Assembly (NCBI RefSeq): GCF_900167075.1 | Contig: NZ_FUWH01000010.1 | Coordinates: 92,111-156,110, forward strand | Reading direction: 5' to 3' | DNA from: Sediminibacterium ginsengisoli | GTDB taxonomy: Bacteria > Bacteroidota > Bacteroidia > Chitinophagales > Chitinophagaceae | DNA: 64,000 bases | Shown here: positions 8,127 to 16,156 of the stretch, one piece after another | Numbering within the stretch: the first letter of the stretch is position 1 | Layout of the letters: every line of letters begins with the position of its first letter | The notes under the pieces: generated by a model | Seen by the model: the letters and a program-made list of their open reading frames with translations, nothing else | The model's database searches: none | What the model was told of the DNA's origin: nothing | Made by a program: the position numbers and the translations under genes

Positions 8127-8552
8127 ATGACACTCGTAAAACAAAATGCAGCTTTTGGCAACCTGTTCGATGAACTTTTCAACAACATTCCTGCAGCCTG
8201 GGGCAAAGAAGCGCAAAACGCTTTTGCATCTCCGGCAACCAACATCCACGAAACAACGGATGGCTACCACCTGGAACTGAATGTTCCCGGCCGTAACAAA
8301 GAAGATTTTGCAGTGAATGTAGACAAAGGTTTGCTCACGATCAGTTACGAAAAGAAAGAAGAGGCGGAAAACAAGGACTATAAGACCGTAAGAAAGGAAT
8401 TCACCTTCCGCAGTTTCAAACGCAGTTTCACTATCGACGATAAGATCAACACAGAGGCAATACAGGCCAAATACGAAAACGGTATTTTAAAGTTGTACCT
8501 GCCTAAAAAAGAAGAAGTGAAAGTTGCTCCCAAACAGATCAGTATACAATAA
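8127..8552 (+). CDS. Hsp20/alpha-crystallin family small heat-shock protein
   Basis: A 141-residue protein with a short N-terminal arm (residues 1-35), then an alpha-crystallin domain with the LELNVPGRNKEDFAVNVDKG strand and the C-terminal ENGILKLYLPKKEE, then an IxI-like tail (ISIQ). These ATP-independent holdases bind unfolding cytosolic proteins. The gene stands alone and is followed by a strong terminator. The 230-bp upstream gap holds phased GACA/TGTC elements that may respond to stress. Confidence 0.95.
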   Translation: MTLVKQNAAFGNLFDELFNNIPAAWGKEAQNAFASPATNIHETTDGYHLELNVPGRNKEDFAVNVDKGLLTISYEKKEEAENKDYKTVRKEFTFRSFKRSFTIDDKINTEAIQAKYENGILKLYLPKKEEVKVAPKQISIQ

Positions 8553-8597
8553 GCAATTATTGCAGAAAAGTTTCATAAGCAGTTGGTTTTGGTTAAC

Positions 8598-8628
8598 ACC
8601 CCGCGTTTCTACGCGGGGTTTCTTTTTT
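8598..8628 (+). terminator. Intrinsic terminator of hsp20
   Basis: ACCCCGCG (8598-8605) and CGCGGGGT (8612-8619) form a perfect stem, followed by TTTCTTTTTT. Confidence 0.9.
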
Positions 8629-8675
8629 ATGGGCGGATCGTAATATTTTTACATTTTACACGACTAACCTGTAAA

Positions 8676-9554
8676 ATGCACGTCATGCAAAAACGCCTGC
8701 CCATTCCTGTAATCATTGTACTGTTGTTCAGTTCCCTGCTGGGCAGCGCCCAGAAACAGCAAGCCCGGGCTTCCTCGCTCCTGTGGCAGATCAGGGGCAA
8801 GGGCATTGCTCCCTCCTATCTTTTCGGCACTTTTCACATGCTTTGCAAAGATGATTTTTCCATGACCGACAGCCTGAAAAAGAAATTTGCCACCACCAAA
8901 CAGTTATACAGTGAGATCAAAATGGATGATCCAGCCATGCAGATGAAAATCATGAAGGCAATGTCTATGAAAGACACCACACTGCTTTCGCTTTTCGGCA
9001 GTGACTCAGCGAAGGCGAATGAAGCATTCAAAACCATTACCGGCATCCCGATGCAAATGCTGAATGGGTTCAGACCATTTATGAGCATGAGCCTGCTTAC
9101 CATGAAGAGTATCGATTGCGCAGAACAGGTACAGATGGAAGGCCTATTTGTAGCAATGGCAAAAGAAGCTGGCATGCCTGTCAAAGGCCTGGAAACCCTG
9201 GAAGCGCAAATGGACCTGATGAACAGCGAACCGATCGACTCCCAGATCAATTCACTGAAAAAAACGCTTTTCAATTTCGACAGCGTAAAAATCAGCATGA
9301 CGAAAATGATCGCTACTTATAAAAAGAACAATGCCGATTCTATTTACCGTTTTATCAAGGATAATGGCGGCAGCGATGCCTTTGAAGAGAAGCTGCTTGT
9401 TAAACGTAACAAAAACTGGATCCCCGTTATCAAAAAAGCAGTAACAGAAATGCCCAGCTTTTTTGTAGTGGGTGCCGGCCACCTGGGAGGCAAAAACGGC
9501 GTCATCAGCCTGTTACGCAAGGAAGGTTATACACTCACCCCCATGAAGTACTGA
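8676..9554 (+). CDS. TraB/GumN family protein
   Basis: The protein (292 residues from the ATG at 8676, or 289 from the second ATG at 8685) has a signal peptide ending near LLGSAQ. It shows the TraB/GumN pattern: LLWQIRGKGIAPSYLFGTFHML near the N-terminus, conserved Glu/Asp residues in the middle, and a C-terminal FFVVGAGHLGGKNGVISLLR motif. TraB/GumN proteins are Tiki-like putative metalloproteases; the GTFH and GAGH histidines are the expected metal ligands. The start lies downstream of the hsp20 terminator; an upstream extension of the frame would run through that hairpin. The stop is 9 nt before the sigma-factor ATG. Confidence 0.88.
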   Translation: MHVMQKRLPIPVIIVLLFSSLLGSAQKQQARASSLLWQIRGKGIAPSYLFGTFHMLCKDDFSMTDSLKKKFATTKQLYSEIKMDDPAMQMKIMKAMSMKDTTLLSLFGSDSAKANEAFKTITGIPMQMLNGFRPFMSMSLLTMKSIDCAEQVQMEGLFVAMAKEAGMPVKGLETLEAQMDLMNSEPIDSQINSLKKTLFNFDSVKISMTKMIATYKKNNADSIYRFIKDNGGSDAFEEKLLVKRNKNWIPVIKKAVTEMPSFFVVGAGHLGGKNGVISLLRKEGYTLTPMKY

Positions 9555-9563
9555 TTTTGCCGG

Positions 9564-10064
9564 ATGCCTGCTGAGAAAGACTTTATCATACTGCTGAACC
9601 AACACCAGAAGATCATACATAAGGTATGCAATCTTTACATGGATGCTGCTGCAGACCGTGAGGACCTGTTCCAGGAAATCACGCTGCAGGCCTGGAAAGC
9701 CTATGGCAATTTCAGGGGCGATGCTAAATTTTCGACCTGGCTCTACCGCGTTGCACTGAATACTGCTATAACTTATTTCAGAAAAGAAAAAAAGAAACCG
9801 GAGATATTCACATCCGAACACCTGCCTGAAGACCGGCAGGCCGAAACGACCGACCCTGTTGAAGAACAGGTAAAAGCCCTGTACGCTGCCATCGGCGATC
9901 TTTCGAGGATCGACAAAGCGATTGTGATGCTGTATCTCGAAGACTACAGCTACAACGAGATCGGCGATATGATGGGTATAACGGCTAATAATGTGGCGGT
10001 GAAAATGAACCGGATCAAAACCAAACTGAGAGAACAAACCCCGAAACATATGCAAACAGCATAA
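9564..10064 (+). CDS. ECF-type RNA polymerase sigma factor
   Basis: A 166-residue sigma-70 family protein. Region 2 spans residues 10-80 (DLFQEITLQAWKAYGNF, FSTWLYRVALNTAITYFRK) and region 4 spans residues 105-155 (YSYNEIGDMMGITANNVAVKMNRIK, a helix-turn-helix). It would direct core polymerase to an unknown regulon. The next gene, 15 nt downstream, encodes a four-helix membrane protein that could act as its anti-sigma partner. The sequence TGATTTTG, one mismatch from TAnnTTTG, ends 4 nt before its ATG and overlaps the stop of the TraB gene, so it may have its own leaderless transcript. Confidence 0.92.
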   Translation: MPAEKDFIILLNQHQKIIHKVCNLYMDAAADREDLFQEITLQAWKAYGNFRGDAKFSTWLYRVALNTAITYFRKEKKKPEIFTSEHLPEDRQAETTDPVEEQVKALYAAIGDLSRIDKAIVMLYLEDYSYNEIGDMMGITANNVAVKMNRIKTKLREQTPKHMQTA

Positions 10065-10079
10065 ACTTATTTGTCAATA

Positions 10080-10721
10080 ATGGAATTAGATCAACTCAAA
10101 TATCATCTCAACCAGAAGCTCGAAACAGCGCATCTGAATAAATCTGCCGAAGATATTGCAGCACTGCTGAAGAAAAGGACGCGGTCGGTTGTGCAGAAAC
10201 TGAAAGGCAGCGTCAGGTTCGAGCTTATCTGCGCACTGGTATTTCTTTTTGCAATGGCTTATGTGGCAGTTACCACGCGTTTCTGGGCACTGAAGATCTA
10301 TTTTGGCGTTTTCAGCATACTTTGCGCGGTCTTTGCTGTGTTTCTTGCCTACCTGCTCCGGCGCATCAACCAGCTTGGTAATACCATCCTGCCCGTAAAA
10401 AGCAACCTTGAACGCCTGCAGCTGATCGTGAAGGAATTTGTAAAGCGCTATTTCCAGTTTTCGATGGCGCTGATACCAATCTGCTTTGTATTCTCCGTAC
10501 TGCTTTCGCATACCGAACCCATTCGGATTCCGCAGGTAGAAAAAATGGCGTCGAGAATTTTCTCTGCTCCCTGGCAGCTATGGATTTTTCTGATCGGTTA
10601 CATGATCAGCCTGGCCATATTCGTTTACTTCTTTACCAAATGGTACCTGAAAAAACTCTACGGCAATTACCTCACGGAACTGGGTAAATGTATCAGTGAA
10701 CTGGAAGAACAGCCTGCTTAG
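10080..10721 (+). CDS. Membrane protein, possible anti-sigma partner
   Basis: A 213-residue protein, starting at the ATG at 10080 (MELDQLKYHL); a TTG three codons earlier is less likely. The N-terminal 45 residues are charged and cytoplasmic. Four hydrophobic segments follow, near residues 50-66, 72-92, 125-145 and 167-190, with a short charged tail (LGKCISELEEQ). It lies 15 nt after the ECF sigma gene, the usual place for an anti-sigma factor, but no zinc-binding ZAS motif (HxxxCxxC) is present. Function therefore rests on position only. Its stop overlaps the convergent coaD stop by 4 nt. Confidence 0.7.
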   Translation: MELDQLKYHLNQKLETAHLNKSAEDIAALLKKRTRSVVQKLKGSVRFELICALVFLFAMAYVAVTTRFWALKIYFGVFSILCAVFAVFLAYLLRRINQLGNTILPVKSNLERLQLIVKEFVKRYFQFSMALIPICFVFSVLLSHTEPIRIPQVEKMASRIFSAPWQLWIFLIGYMISLAIFVYFFTKWYLKKLYGNYLTELGKCISELEEQPA

Positions 10722-11194
10722 AACTTATTTTTCAGCGATGCGATCACTGCTTCCGGCAGGAACGGGCTTGCATTACCACCATTTTTAAGTATGTCGCGCA
10801 CGATGGTGGACGCTACGGATGTGTATTTGGGTTCGCCGGTAAGGAAGATCGTCTCTATATTTTTATCGAGCGTACGATTCGCATCCGCGATGGTTTTTTC
10901 ATATTCGAAATCACTCACATACCTGATCCCACGCAGGATAAACCTGGCACCGATCTCTTTACAGTAATTGATGGTAAGCCCTTCGTATACCACGCTCTCC
11001 ACCCTGTCTTCTCCCTTGAATATTTCCTTGAACCATTCCATCCGCTGCTCTGAGCTGAACATGGGCGATTTGGCGGCATTGATACCGATACCTACATAGA
11101 TCTTATCAAATAATGGCAGGGCGCGGTTAATGATATCCACATGTCCTAAAGTAACAGGATCAAATGTTCCGGGGAACAGACAGATACGTTTCAT
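10718..11194 (-). CDS. coaD: Pantetheine-phosphate adenylyltransferase
   Basis: A 158-residue enzyme of coenzyme A synthesis (phosphopantetheine plus ATP to dephospho-CoA). It opens MKRICLFPGTFDPVTLGH, with the nucleotidyltransferase T/H-x-G-H motif (residues 15-18), and has FILRGIRYVSDFEYE and YTSVASTIVRDI (the ISSTxxR-type motif). The ATG at 11192-11194 gives the family start; the upstream frame runs into pyrB and was rejected. The gene converges with the membrane-protein gene; the two stop codons overlap by 4 nt. Confidence 0.95.
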   Translation of the reverse strand: MKRICLFPGTFDPVTLGHVDIINRALPLFDKIYVGIGINAAKSPMFSSEQRMEWFKEIFKGEDRVESVVYEGLTINYCKEIGARFILRGIRYVSDFEYEKTIADANRTLDKNIETIFLTGEPKYTSVASTIVRDILKNGGNASPFLPEAVIASLKNKF

Positions 11195-11258
11195 AAGCAA
11201 CGGTTGGTGCTGCGAAGATAAGGTTGTCTTTGATTTCAGCTGTGCCTTTCTGCCGATC

Positions 11259-12191
11259 CTATTGCTGGTTCTCCCTGTTGGCCAGCAGGTACAGCACTGC
11301 CATACGTACGGCAACACCGTTTTCTACCTGGTTCAGAACAATCGAGTGCGGACCGTCTGCCACATCGCTATCCAGCTCCACGCCCCTGTTGATGGGGCCG
11401 GGGTGCATGATCACGATCTCCTTACCCAGGCTGTCGAGCAGGGAACGTTTGATACCGTAAGCCAGGTTATACTCACGCAGCGAAGAAAATAATGGCTGAT
11501 TCTGTCTTTCAAGCTGGATCCGCAGCACATTGGCCACATCACACCATTGCAGCGCTTTTTTTACATCATATTCTACCCTTACGCCCATGGCTTCCTGTAT
11601 ATATTTTGGGATAAGTGTGGGCGGACCGGCTACCATTACTTCCGCGCCCATTTTCTGCAGGAGGTACATGTTGCTGAGGGCTACGCGGCTGTGCATGATA
11701 TCACCGATAATGGCCACTTTCAGTCCTTCCAGGCGACCGGTTCTTTCCTGCATCGAAAATGCATCGAGCAGTGCCTGTGTTGGATGTTCATTGATACCGT
11801 CACCCGCATTTACAATGGCTGCAGGAATATGTTTGGCTAAAAAGTGAGGTGCTCCTGAAGCGCTGTGACGCATCACCACCATGTCCACTTTCATGCTCAG
11901 TATATTATTCACCGTATCGAGCAAGGTTTCGCCTTTTGCGGCAGAAGAACTGCTGGCTGTAAAATTGAGGGTATCAGCAGATAACCTTTTTTCAGCCAGT
12001 TCAAAAGACATGCGCGTTCGCGTTGAGTTCTCATAAAAAAGATTCACGATCGTTACATCGCGCAGTGACGGCACTTTTTTTACCGGCCTTTGTAGAACTT
12101 CCTTAAACTGCTTTGCTGTAGAGAGGATAAGTGCAATATCATCCCTGTTGAGATCCTTAATACCAAGGAGGTGTTTGGTAGATAGTTTCAT
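11259..12191 (-). CDS. pyrB: Aspartate carbamoyltransferase, catalytic subunit
   Basis: A 310-residue enzyme that joins carbamoyl phosphate and aspartate in pyrimidine synthesis. The carbamoyl-phosphate signature STRTR lies at residues 56-60, and the second motif (HPTQALLDAF) and the aspartate-site HPGPINRGVELDSDVAD are intact. The length is normal for PyrB. An exact -7 box (TATCTTTG, minus strand, 12199-12206) ends only 7 nt before the ATG, so the mRNA leader is extremely short and leaves little room for leader-based PyrR attenuation. The 547-bp gap to pyrR is filled by a structured repeat. Confidence 0.95.
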   Translation of the reverse strand: MKLSTKHLLGIKDLNRDDIALILSTAKQFKEVLQRPVKKVPSLRDVTIVNLFYENSTRTRMSFELAEKRLSADTLNFTASSSSAAKGETLLDTVNNILSMKVDMVVMRHSASGAPHFLAKHIPAAIVNAGDGINEHPTQALLDAFSMQERTGRLEGLKVAIIGDIMHSRVALSNMYLLQKMGAEVMVAGPPTLIPKYIQEAMGVRVEYDVKKALQWCDVANVLRIQLERQNQPLFSSLREYNLAYGIKRSLLDSLGKEIVIMHPGPINRGVELDSDVADGPHSIVLNQVENGVAVRMAVLYLLANRENQQ

Positions 12192-12198
12192 TAAAGGT

Positions 12199-12206
12199 CA
12201 AAGATA
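12199..12206 (-). promoter_or_regulatory. -7 promoter box of pyrB
   Basis: TATCTTTG on the minus strand, an exact TAnnTTTG match, 7 nt before the ATG. Confidence 0.65.
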
Positions 12207-12343
12207 GGGTATTTGATCTTATGTGTGCAAAAGACAGTGGGTTGAGAGAGCGTTTTTTTTGCAGAAAAGTGAGATGTCTGCTGCGATAATGTGTTGGTAA
12301 GACGACCAACAACGGCGCAGTGCAGACGGACTTTGATCGGTAC

Positions 12344-12503
12344 GATTAACCATTAACCAAAAGATCCTACCAGTCTTTGCAGAGGCGCCTCTTTGGGTTC
12401 GGTACCGAGCGAAGCAAAGGTAATCGGGATGATGCGCAGCACATTCCGATAGAGGCCAAAGCAGCGCTGGCGCAAAGACGAGGCCCAGCGGCCTGAGCGA
12501 CAC
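12344..12503 (+). repeat. Repeat C, copy 1 (107-nt structured core 12373-12479)
   Basis: The core starts GTCTTTGC and ends GCAAAGAC (perfect 8-bp closing stem), with internal hairpins. The inner hairpin arms are ATCGGGATG and CATTCCGAT with loop ATGCGCAGCA. The other three copies have ATCAAAATG-type arms, so both sides have changed together. Confidence 0.85.
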
Positions 12504-12565
12504 CGGTCTGGCATCCACTTGAAGATTGAATCTATAAACAGCTTTAGGAATAGCAAGTGCGTGTT

Positions 12566-12595
12566 GCGCTGAGTCCCCTGCGGGAGACGTCAGCA
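12566..12595 (+). repeat. Repeat A hairpin, isolated copy
   Basis: A 30-nt module GCGCTGAGTCCCCTGCGGGA-type with a CCC/GGG inner stem and partial CGCTGA/TCAGC outer stem, seen seven more times at 62.5-63.9 kb. Confidence 0.8.
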
Positions 12596-12657
12596 GAGAC
12601 GGGGCCAAGCGGCCTGAGCGACCAGAAGCAATGAATTTGAAGTGGCCTGGAGAATCG

Positions 12658-12697
12658 AAATATCTTCCGAACACCTGTGGTCACCTGACGGACAATT
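12658..12697 (+). repeat. Module E at the pyrB-pyrR locus
   Basis: Contains CGAACACCTGTGGTCACCTG and matches the inverted segment at 63903-63942. It forms the right border of the repeat locus between pyrB and pyrR. Confidence 0.75.
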
Positions 12698-12738
12698 TTT
12701 AATTATTGAAGATGTTCGCTGCCCCGCAACTGCAATAC

Positions 12739-13260
12739 CTAAAACAACAACACTTCTTCCTTTCCGTCTTTTTCCTTCCAGCATACTTTTACTTTCTCGG
12801 AAATGATGGTATCGATGGTTTTGCCGGTATAATCGGGCTGGATGGGCAGCTCGCGGTTAAAGCGCCTGTCGATCAGTACACAAAGCGATACTTTTGATGG
12901 CCTTCCAAAATCGAGCAGCGCATCCAGTGCAGCCCTGATGGTACGGCCTGTATACAATACATCATCGATCAGGATCACATGCCTGTTCTCGATGCTGAAT
13001 GATATATCGGTTGCATTGGCAATATGAAGGGTTTTACGCACATCATCACGGTAAAAAGTGATATCCAGCTTGCCGTAATCCGGCTCCCCTCCCGTTGTGA
13101 TCTTTTTTAGCTCTTCAACGATCCGGTCGCTCAGATACACGCCTCTTGGCTGTAAGCCGATAATAGCCGTATTACGGAGATCCAGGTTATTTTCCAGTAT
13201 CTGGTGTGCCAGCCTTTTTACGGTAAGTCCAAGTTGCTGTTCTGATAAAATCGTCTTCAA
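12739..13260 (-). CDS. pyrR: PyrR family regulator/uracil phosphoribosyltransferase
   Basis: A 173-residue type I phosphoribosyltransferase with the PRPP loop VILIDDVLYTGRT, the GLQPRGVYLSDRI segment and a C-terminus matching PyrR (FNRELPIQPDYTGKTI). PyrR senses UMP and PRPP and can bind pyr mRNA or act as a weak uracil phosphoribosyltransferase. I place the start at the TTG at 13258-13260, which gives the family N-terminus (KTILSEQQLGLTVKRLAHQI) and follows a TAAGGG-like ribosome-binding site. The upstream ATG options would add non-family residues and overlap the recF start region. The nearest pyr gene is pyrB, separated by a repeat locus. Confidence 0.88.
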   Translation of the reverse strand: MKTILSEQQLGLTVKRLAHQILENNLDLRNTAIIGLQPRGVYLSDRIVEELKKITTGGEPDYGKLDITFYRDDVRKTLHIANATDISFSIENRHVILIDDVLYTGRTIRAALDALLDFGRPSKVSLCVLIDRRFNRELPIQPDYTGKTIDTIISEKVKVCWKEKDGKEEVLLF

Positions 13261-13342
13261 ACCCTTAATTTTTAAATAAAAATAAACGCTTTCTGTGATA
13301 CGGCATGAATTATTCAGCCAACAGTTCTTTATTTTGCCGGTC

Positions 13343-14449
13343 ATGCTCCGGCTCCACTCCATAACCATTGTTCAGTTTCGCAATTATCTGCAGCAGAAAT
13401 TCGACTTTTCTGAACGCATTGTGGGTATTTGCGGACTGAATGGCACCGGCAAGACCAACCTGCTCGATGCCATTTATTATCTCAGTTTCTCAAGAAGTTA
13501 TTTTTCCCGGCCGGACAGCCAGAATGTACACCATGGACTTGCGGGCCTCCGGCTGGAAGGCAGGTACGGGCTGAACGGAAATCAGCACGAACTGACCTGC
13601 GTGGTACGCGAAAACAACCGCAAGGAACTCACGCTCAACGGGGAAGCCTATAAAAGATTTTCAGATCATATCGGCCGTTTCCCCAGCGTAATGATTGCGC
13701 CGGATGATGTTGAGCTGATCACCGGCAGCAGCGAGGAAAGAAGAAAATTCATCGACACGCTTTTATCCCAGGTAAATGCCCAATACCTCCAGCACTTAAT
13801 TGCTTATAACCGGATCATGCAGCAACGCAACAGCCTGCTGAAGCAATACGCAGATGCCGGGAAGCCCGATGAATCGTTACTGGATATACTCGACGAACAG
13901 CTCAGCGAAAGAGGTAATTATATTTTCACAGAAAGAAAGCAATTCCTGCATTCCTTCCTGCCTATGGTGCATTCCATTTATAACCGGATAGCAGGCCGCG
14001 AAGATGCCCTTGCACTCGCTTACGAAAGCCAGCTACTGGCTTCCGGCGATCTGAGCGGATTACTGCTGCAGGCAAGAAGCAAAGATCTGCTGCTGCAGCG
14101 AACCACACGCGGCATCCACCGCGATGACCTTATTTTCCGCATGCAGGATCACCCGTTCCGCTCCGAAGCCTCGCAGGGACAGCGTAAAAGCCTGCTGTTT
14201 GCGCTTAAACTGGCCGAATGGCAGTTTCTGAAGGAACAGAAAGGTTTTACCCCTATCCTTCTGCTGGATGATGTTTTCGAAAAACTGGATGAGCAACGGA
14301 TGTCGCAATTACTCCAATGGGTTTGTACGGAAAGCGACGGGCATGTGTTCATTACGGATACTCACCCCGAAAGACTGCGGGCACAGCTGGACGGATTGAC
14401 CAGTTACCAGCTGATCGAACTTGAACAAACCGGTCAGGCTCCGGCGTAA
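13343..14449 (+). CDS. recF: DNA replication and repair protein RecF
   Basis: A 368-residue SMC-like ATPase. Walker A is GLNGTGKTN (residues 31-39), the ABC-type signature region is SQGQRKSLLFALKLAE, and Walker B is ILLLDDVFEKLD. RecF loads RecA at single-strand gaps with RecO and RecR. The start at the ATG at 13343 (MLRLHSITIVQFRNY) matches the family; an upstream in-frame start is not family-like. A near-consensus -7 box (TTATTTTG) ends 6 nt before this ATG. A DciA-like gene follows after 21 nt, a common Bacteroidota arrangement. Confidence 0.95.
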   Translation: MLRLHSITIVQFRNYLQQKFDFSERIVGICGLNGTGKTNLLDAIYYLSFSRSYFSRPDSQNVHHGLAGLRLEGRYGLNGNQHELTCVVRENNRKELTLNGEAYKRFSDHIGRFPSVMIAPDDVELITGSSEERRKFIDTLLSQVNAQYLQHLIAYNRIMQQRNSLLKQYADAGKPDESLLDILDEQLSERGNYIFTERKQFLHSFLPMVHSIYNRIAGREDALALAYESQLLASGDLSGLLLQARSKDLLLQRTTRGIHRDDLIFRMQDHPFRSEASQGQRKSLLFALKLAEWQFLKEQKGFTPILLLDDVFEKLDEQRMSQLLQWVCTESDGHVFITDTHPERLRAQLDGLTSYQLIELEQTGQAPA

Positions 14450-14458
14450 ATTTATACT

Positions 14459-14466
14459 TATCTTTG
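14459..14466 (+). promoter_or_regulatory. -7 promoter box of the DciA-like gene
   Basis: TATCTTTG, an exact TAnnTTTG match, ends 4 nt before the ATG at 14471, predicting a leaderless mRNA. Confidence 0.65.
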
Positions 14467-14470
14467 CAGT

Positions 14471-14752
14471 ATGTCTGAATACCATATCGGCGACGCACTG
14501 AAAGGCTATATCCGTAAAAGCCAGCACCGCAACGGCTTACGCGCCGTGCAGATCGAAGAGGTATGGGAAAAACTGATGGGCAAGACCATTGCAAGATATA
14601 CGGACAAGATCCAGATCATCAATTACAAACTGTTTATTCGCACTTCTGTAGGCCCGCTCAAAAACGAACTGATGTATCAGCGGCAACAGATCATAGATCG
14701 CATCAATGAAGAATTTGGCGAGAAAGTGATCTCCGATGTTGTGATCAGTTAA
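14471..14752 (+). CDS. DUF721/DciA-like protein
   Basis: A 93-residue DUF721 protein with the typical KH-like core: VEEVWEKLMG-type motif (QIEEVWEKLMGKTIARYT), KLFIRTSVGPLKNEL and a terminal IINEEFGEKVISDVVI-like strand. Bacterial DUF721/DciA proteins help to load the replicative helicase. This version is just the DUF721 core, as in many Bacteroidota, and follows recF. It probably has its own leaderless promoter in addition to read-through from recF. Confidence 0.9.
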   Translation: MSEYHIGDALKGYIRKSQHRNGLRAVQIEEVWEKLMGKTIARYTDKIQIINYKLFIRTSVGPLKNELMYQRQQIIDRINEEFGEKVISDVVIS

Positions 14753-14858
14753 GGGCTGCTTTTCATTTTTAACAGCATTACAATCGTTTATAAAGACAGT
14801 TAACCGGTCCCTTTACGCAGATACGCTGACAGGATTTTATTTTCACCAAAACCATGTT

Positions 14859-16124
14859 ATGCGTATATCTCTTTCTGTCCTGCTGCTTTTTGTTGCCGGT
14901 ACTATTGCCGCACAGGGCATTCGTTTCAATCCGCCGGGCAACTGGCAGGCGCAGCTGAAGCTGGCATCAAAACAAGACCGCCTGCTGTTTGTGGATGTCT
15001 ATACTAACTGGTGCTCACCCTGTAAAGAAATGGACAGAACCGTTTTCAGCACGCAGAATGTGGGTGATGTATACAATAACGGGTTCATCAATATCAAACT
15101 GGACGCAGAATCCGGTCCCGGCCCCGAGCTAGCTAAAAAATACGGTGTCAGCAGCTACCCTACTTATCTTTTCATCAATGGCAAAGGCGAGCTGATCTAC
15201 CGTGCTTCAGGAATGTTTACCAGATCGGAAATGATCAAAAAGGCAAAACTTGCAGTTGCTGAAAAAAACAATGGTAAACCGATCGGTGAATGGCTGAAAG
15301 CTTACCCGAAACAAAAACATGATACGGCATTCATGAAAGGTTATCTGCAGAAACGTGCCAGGCTTGAAATGGAGAGTTCTAAAGAATATGACGAATACCT
15401 GCGCCTGCTGCCTTCCGGCGCAAGAGTTTCACCGCAAACCATACAACTGATCCTCGACAACACTGCCACACTCCCCCTCAGCAGCGAAACATTCCTGCTT
15501 TTATGGAAGAATTACAGCAGGATTGCAGCAGACACACAATTTACACGTCCCCTGAACGAACAGCTCGAAATGAGCATACGCATCGCAGCGCATCTGATGG
15601 TGAAAAAAGGCGATACGGCTGATTTGCGGAAATTCCTGGCATTGAACAGCACTGCTCCCGCAGCAGCACAACTGCCGGACAATCTGAACTATGAGGAACT
15701 TTTCTATCGTTCCAATAAAATGAAAGAACCCTATCTCGCACTTGTAATACCACAACTTGAAAAACTTGCGGCGGCTACTTCCAATGACACTACGCAACTG
15801 TTCCGGAATGAACTGGCGCAGGATCTGAATAACGCAGCGCGATTCCTGGCAGATCATTTTGAAGATGCTGCGACGCTGAAGCACGGACTGTTTCTTATTG
15901 AAAAAGCGATCGCACTCAAACCCGACAGGTTTCCCACCGATTTCATTATCTGGAATACCTATGCCCATGTGCTTTATAAAAAAGGGGATACCGGGAAAGC
16001 GATCGGCTGCGCGCAAAAGGCATTGGATATGGTTTCAGGCGATAATAAAAAATATGGTTTCACCGAACAGCTGGAAGCAGATCTGGAGCGTATGAAAAAA
16101 AATGCGGCGAACGGGAAACCATAA
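14859..16124 (+). CDS. Thioredoxin-domain protein with C-terminal helical/TPR region
   Basis: A 421-residue exported protein. Residues 1-19 form a signal peptide (ending IAAQG). Residues 25-140 form a thioredoxin fold with active site W51-C-S-P-C55 and the cis-proline motif SSYPT near residue 100. Residues 150-415 are helical; the end (FIIWNTYAHVLYKKGDTGKAI) looks like a TPR hairpin. It is probably a periplasmic disulfide reductase or isomerase with a protein-binding tail. The 106-bp upstream gap has no clear promoter. It converges with the gene at 16157. Confidence 0.85.
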   Translation: MRISLSVLLLFVAGTIAAQGIRFNPPGNWQAQLKLASKQDRLLFVDVYTNWCSPCKEMDRTVFSTQNVGDVYNNGFINIKLDAESGPGPELAKKYGVSSYPTYLFINGKGELIYRASGMFTRSEMIKKAKLAVAEKNNGKPIGEWLKAYPKQKHDTAFMKGYLQKRARLEMESSKEYDEYLRLLPSGARVSPQTIQLILDNTATLPLSSETFLLLWKNYSRIAADTQFTRPLNEQLEMSIRIAAHLMVKKGDTADLRKFLALNSTAPAAAQLPDNLNYEELFYRSNKMKEPYLALVIPQLEKLAAATSNDTTQLFRNELAQDLNNAARFLADHFEDAATLKHGLFLIEKAIALKPDRFPTDFIIWNTYAHVLYKKGDTGKAIGCAQKALDMVSGDNKKYGFTEQLEADLERMKKNAANGKP

Positions 16125-16156
16125 GCAACCCGCCGCCGCTGTTTCTTCAACCGGGT

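Larger units (their letters stand above)
12273..12700 (+). repeat. Structured repeat locus between pyrB and pyrR
   Basis: This gap holds no credible gene. It contains a hairpin region (12273-12330, with GTTGGT/ACCAAC inside a longer imperfect stem), one copy of the 160-bp repeat C (12344-12503), a diverged D module (about 12510-12565), one A hairpin (12566-12595) and an E module (12658-12697). All of C, D, A and E recur at 62.5-63.95 kb. C, D and A have the same orientation in both places; E is inverted. Confidence 0.85.

Noticed and set aside
12219..12674. 151-residue minus-strand ORF and a 67-residue ORF between pyrB and pyrR
   Set aside because: They overlap repeat C, D and A modules and have no family likeness; they are the same repeat-derived frames as at 62.5-63.6 kb.
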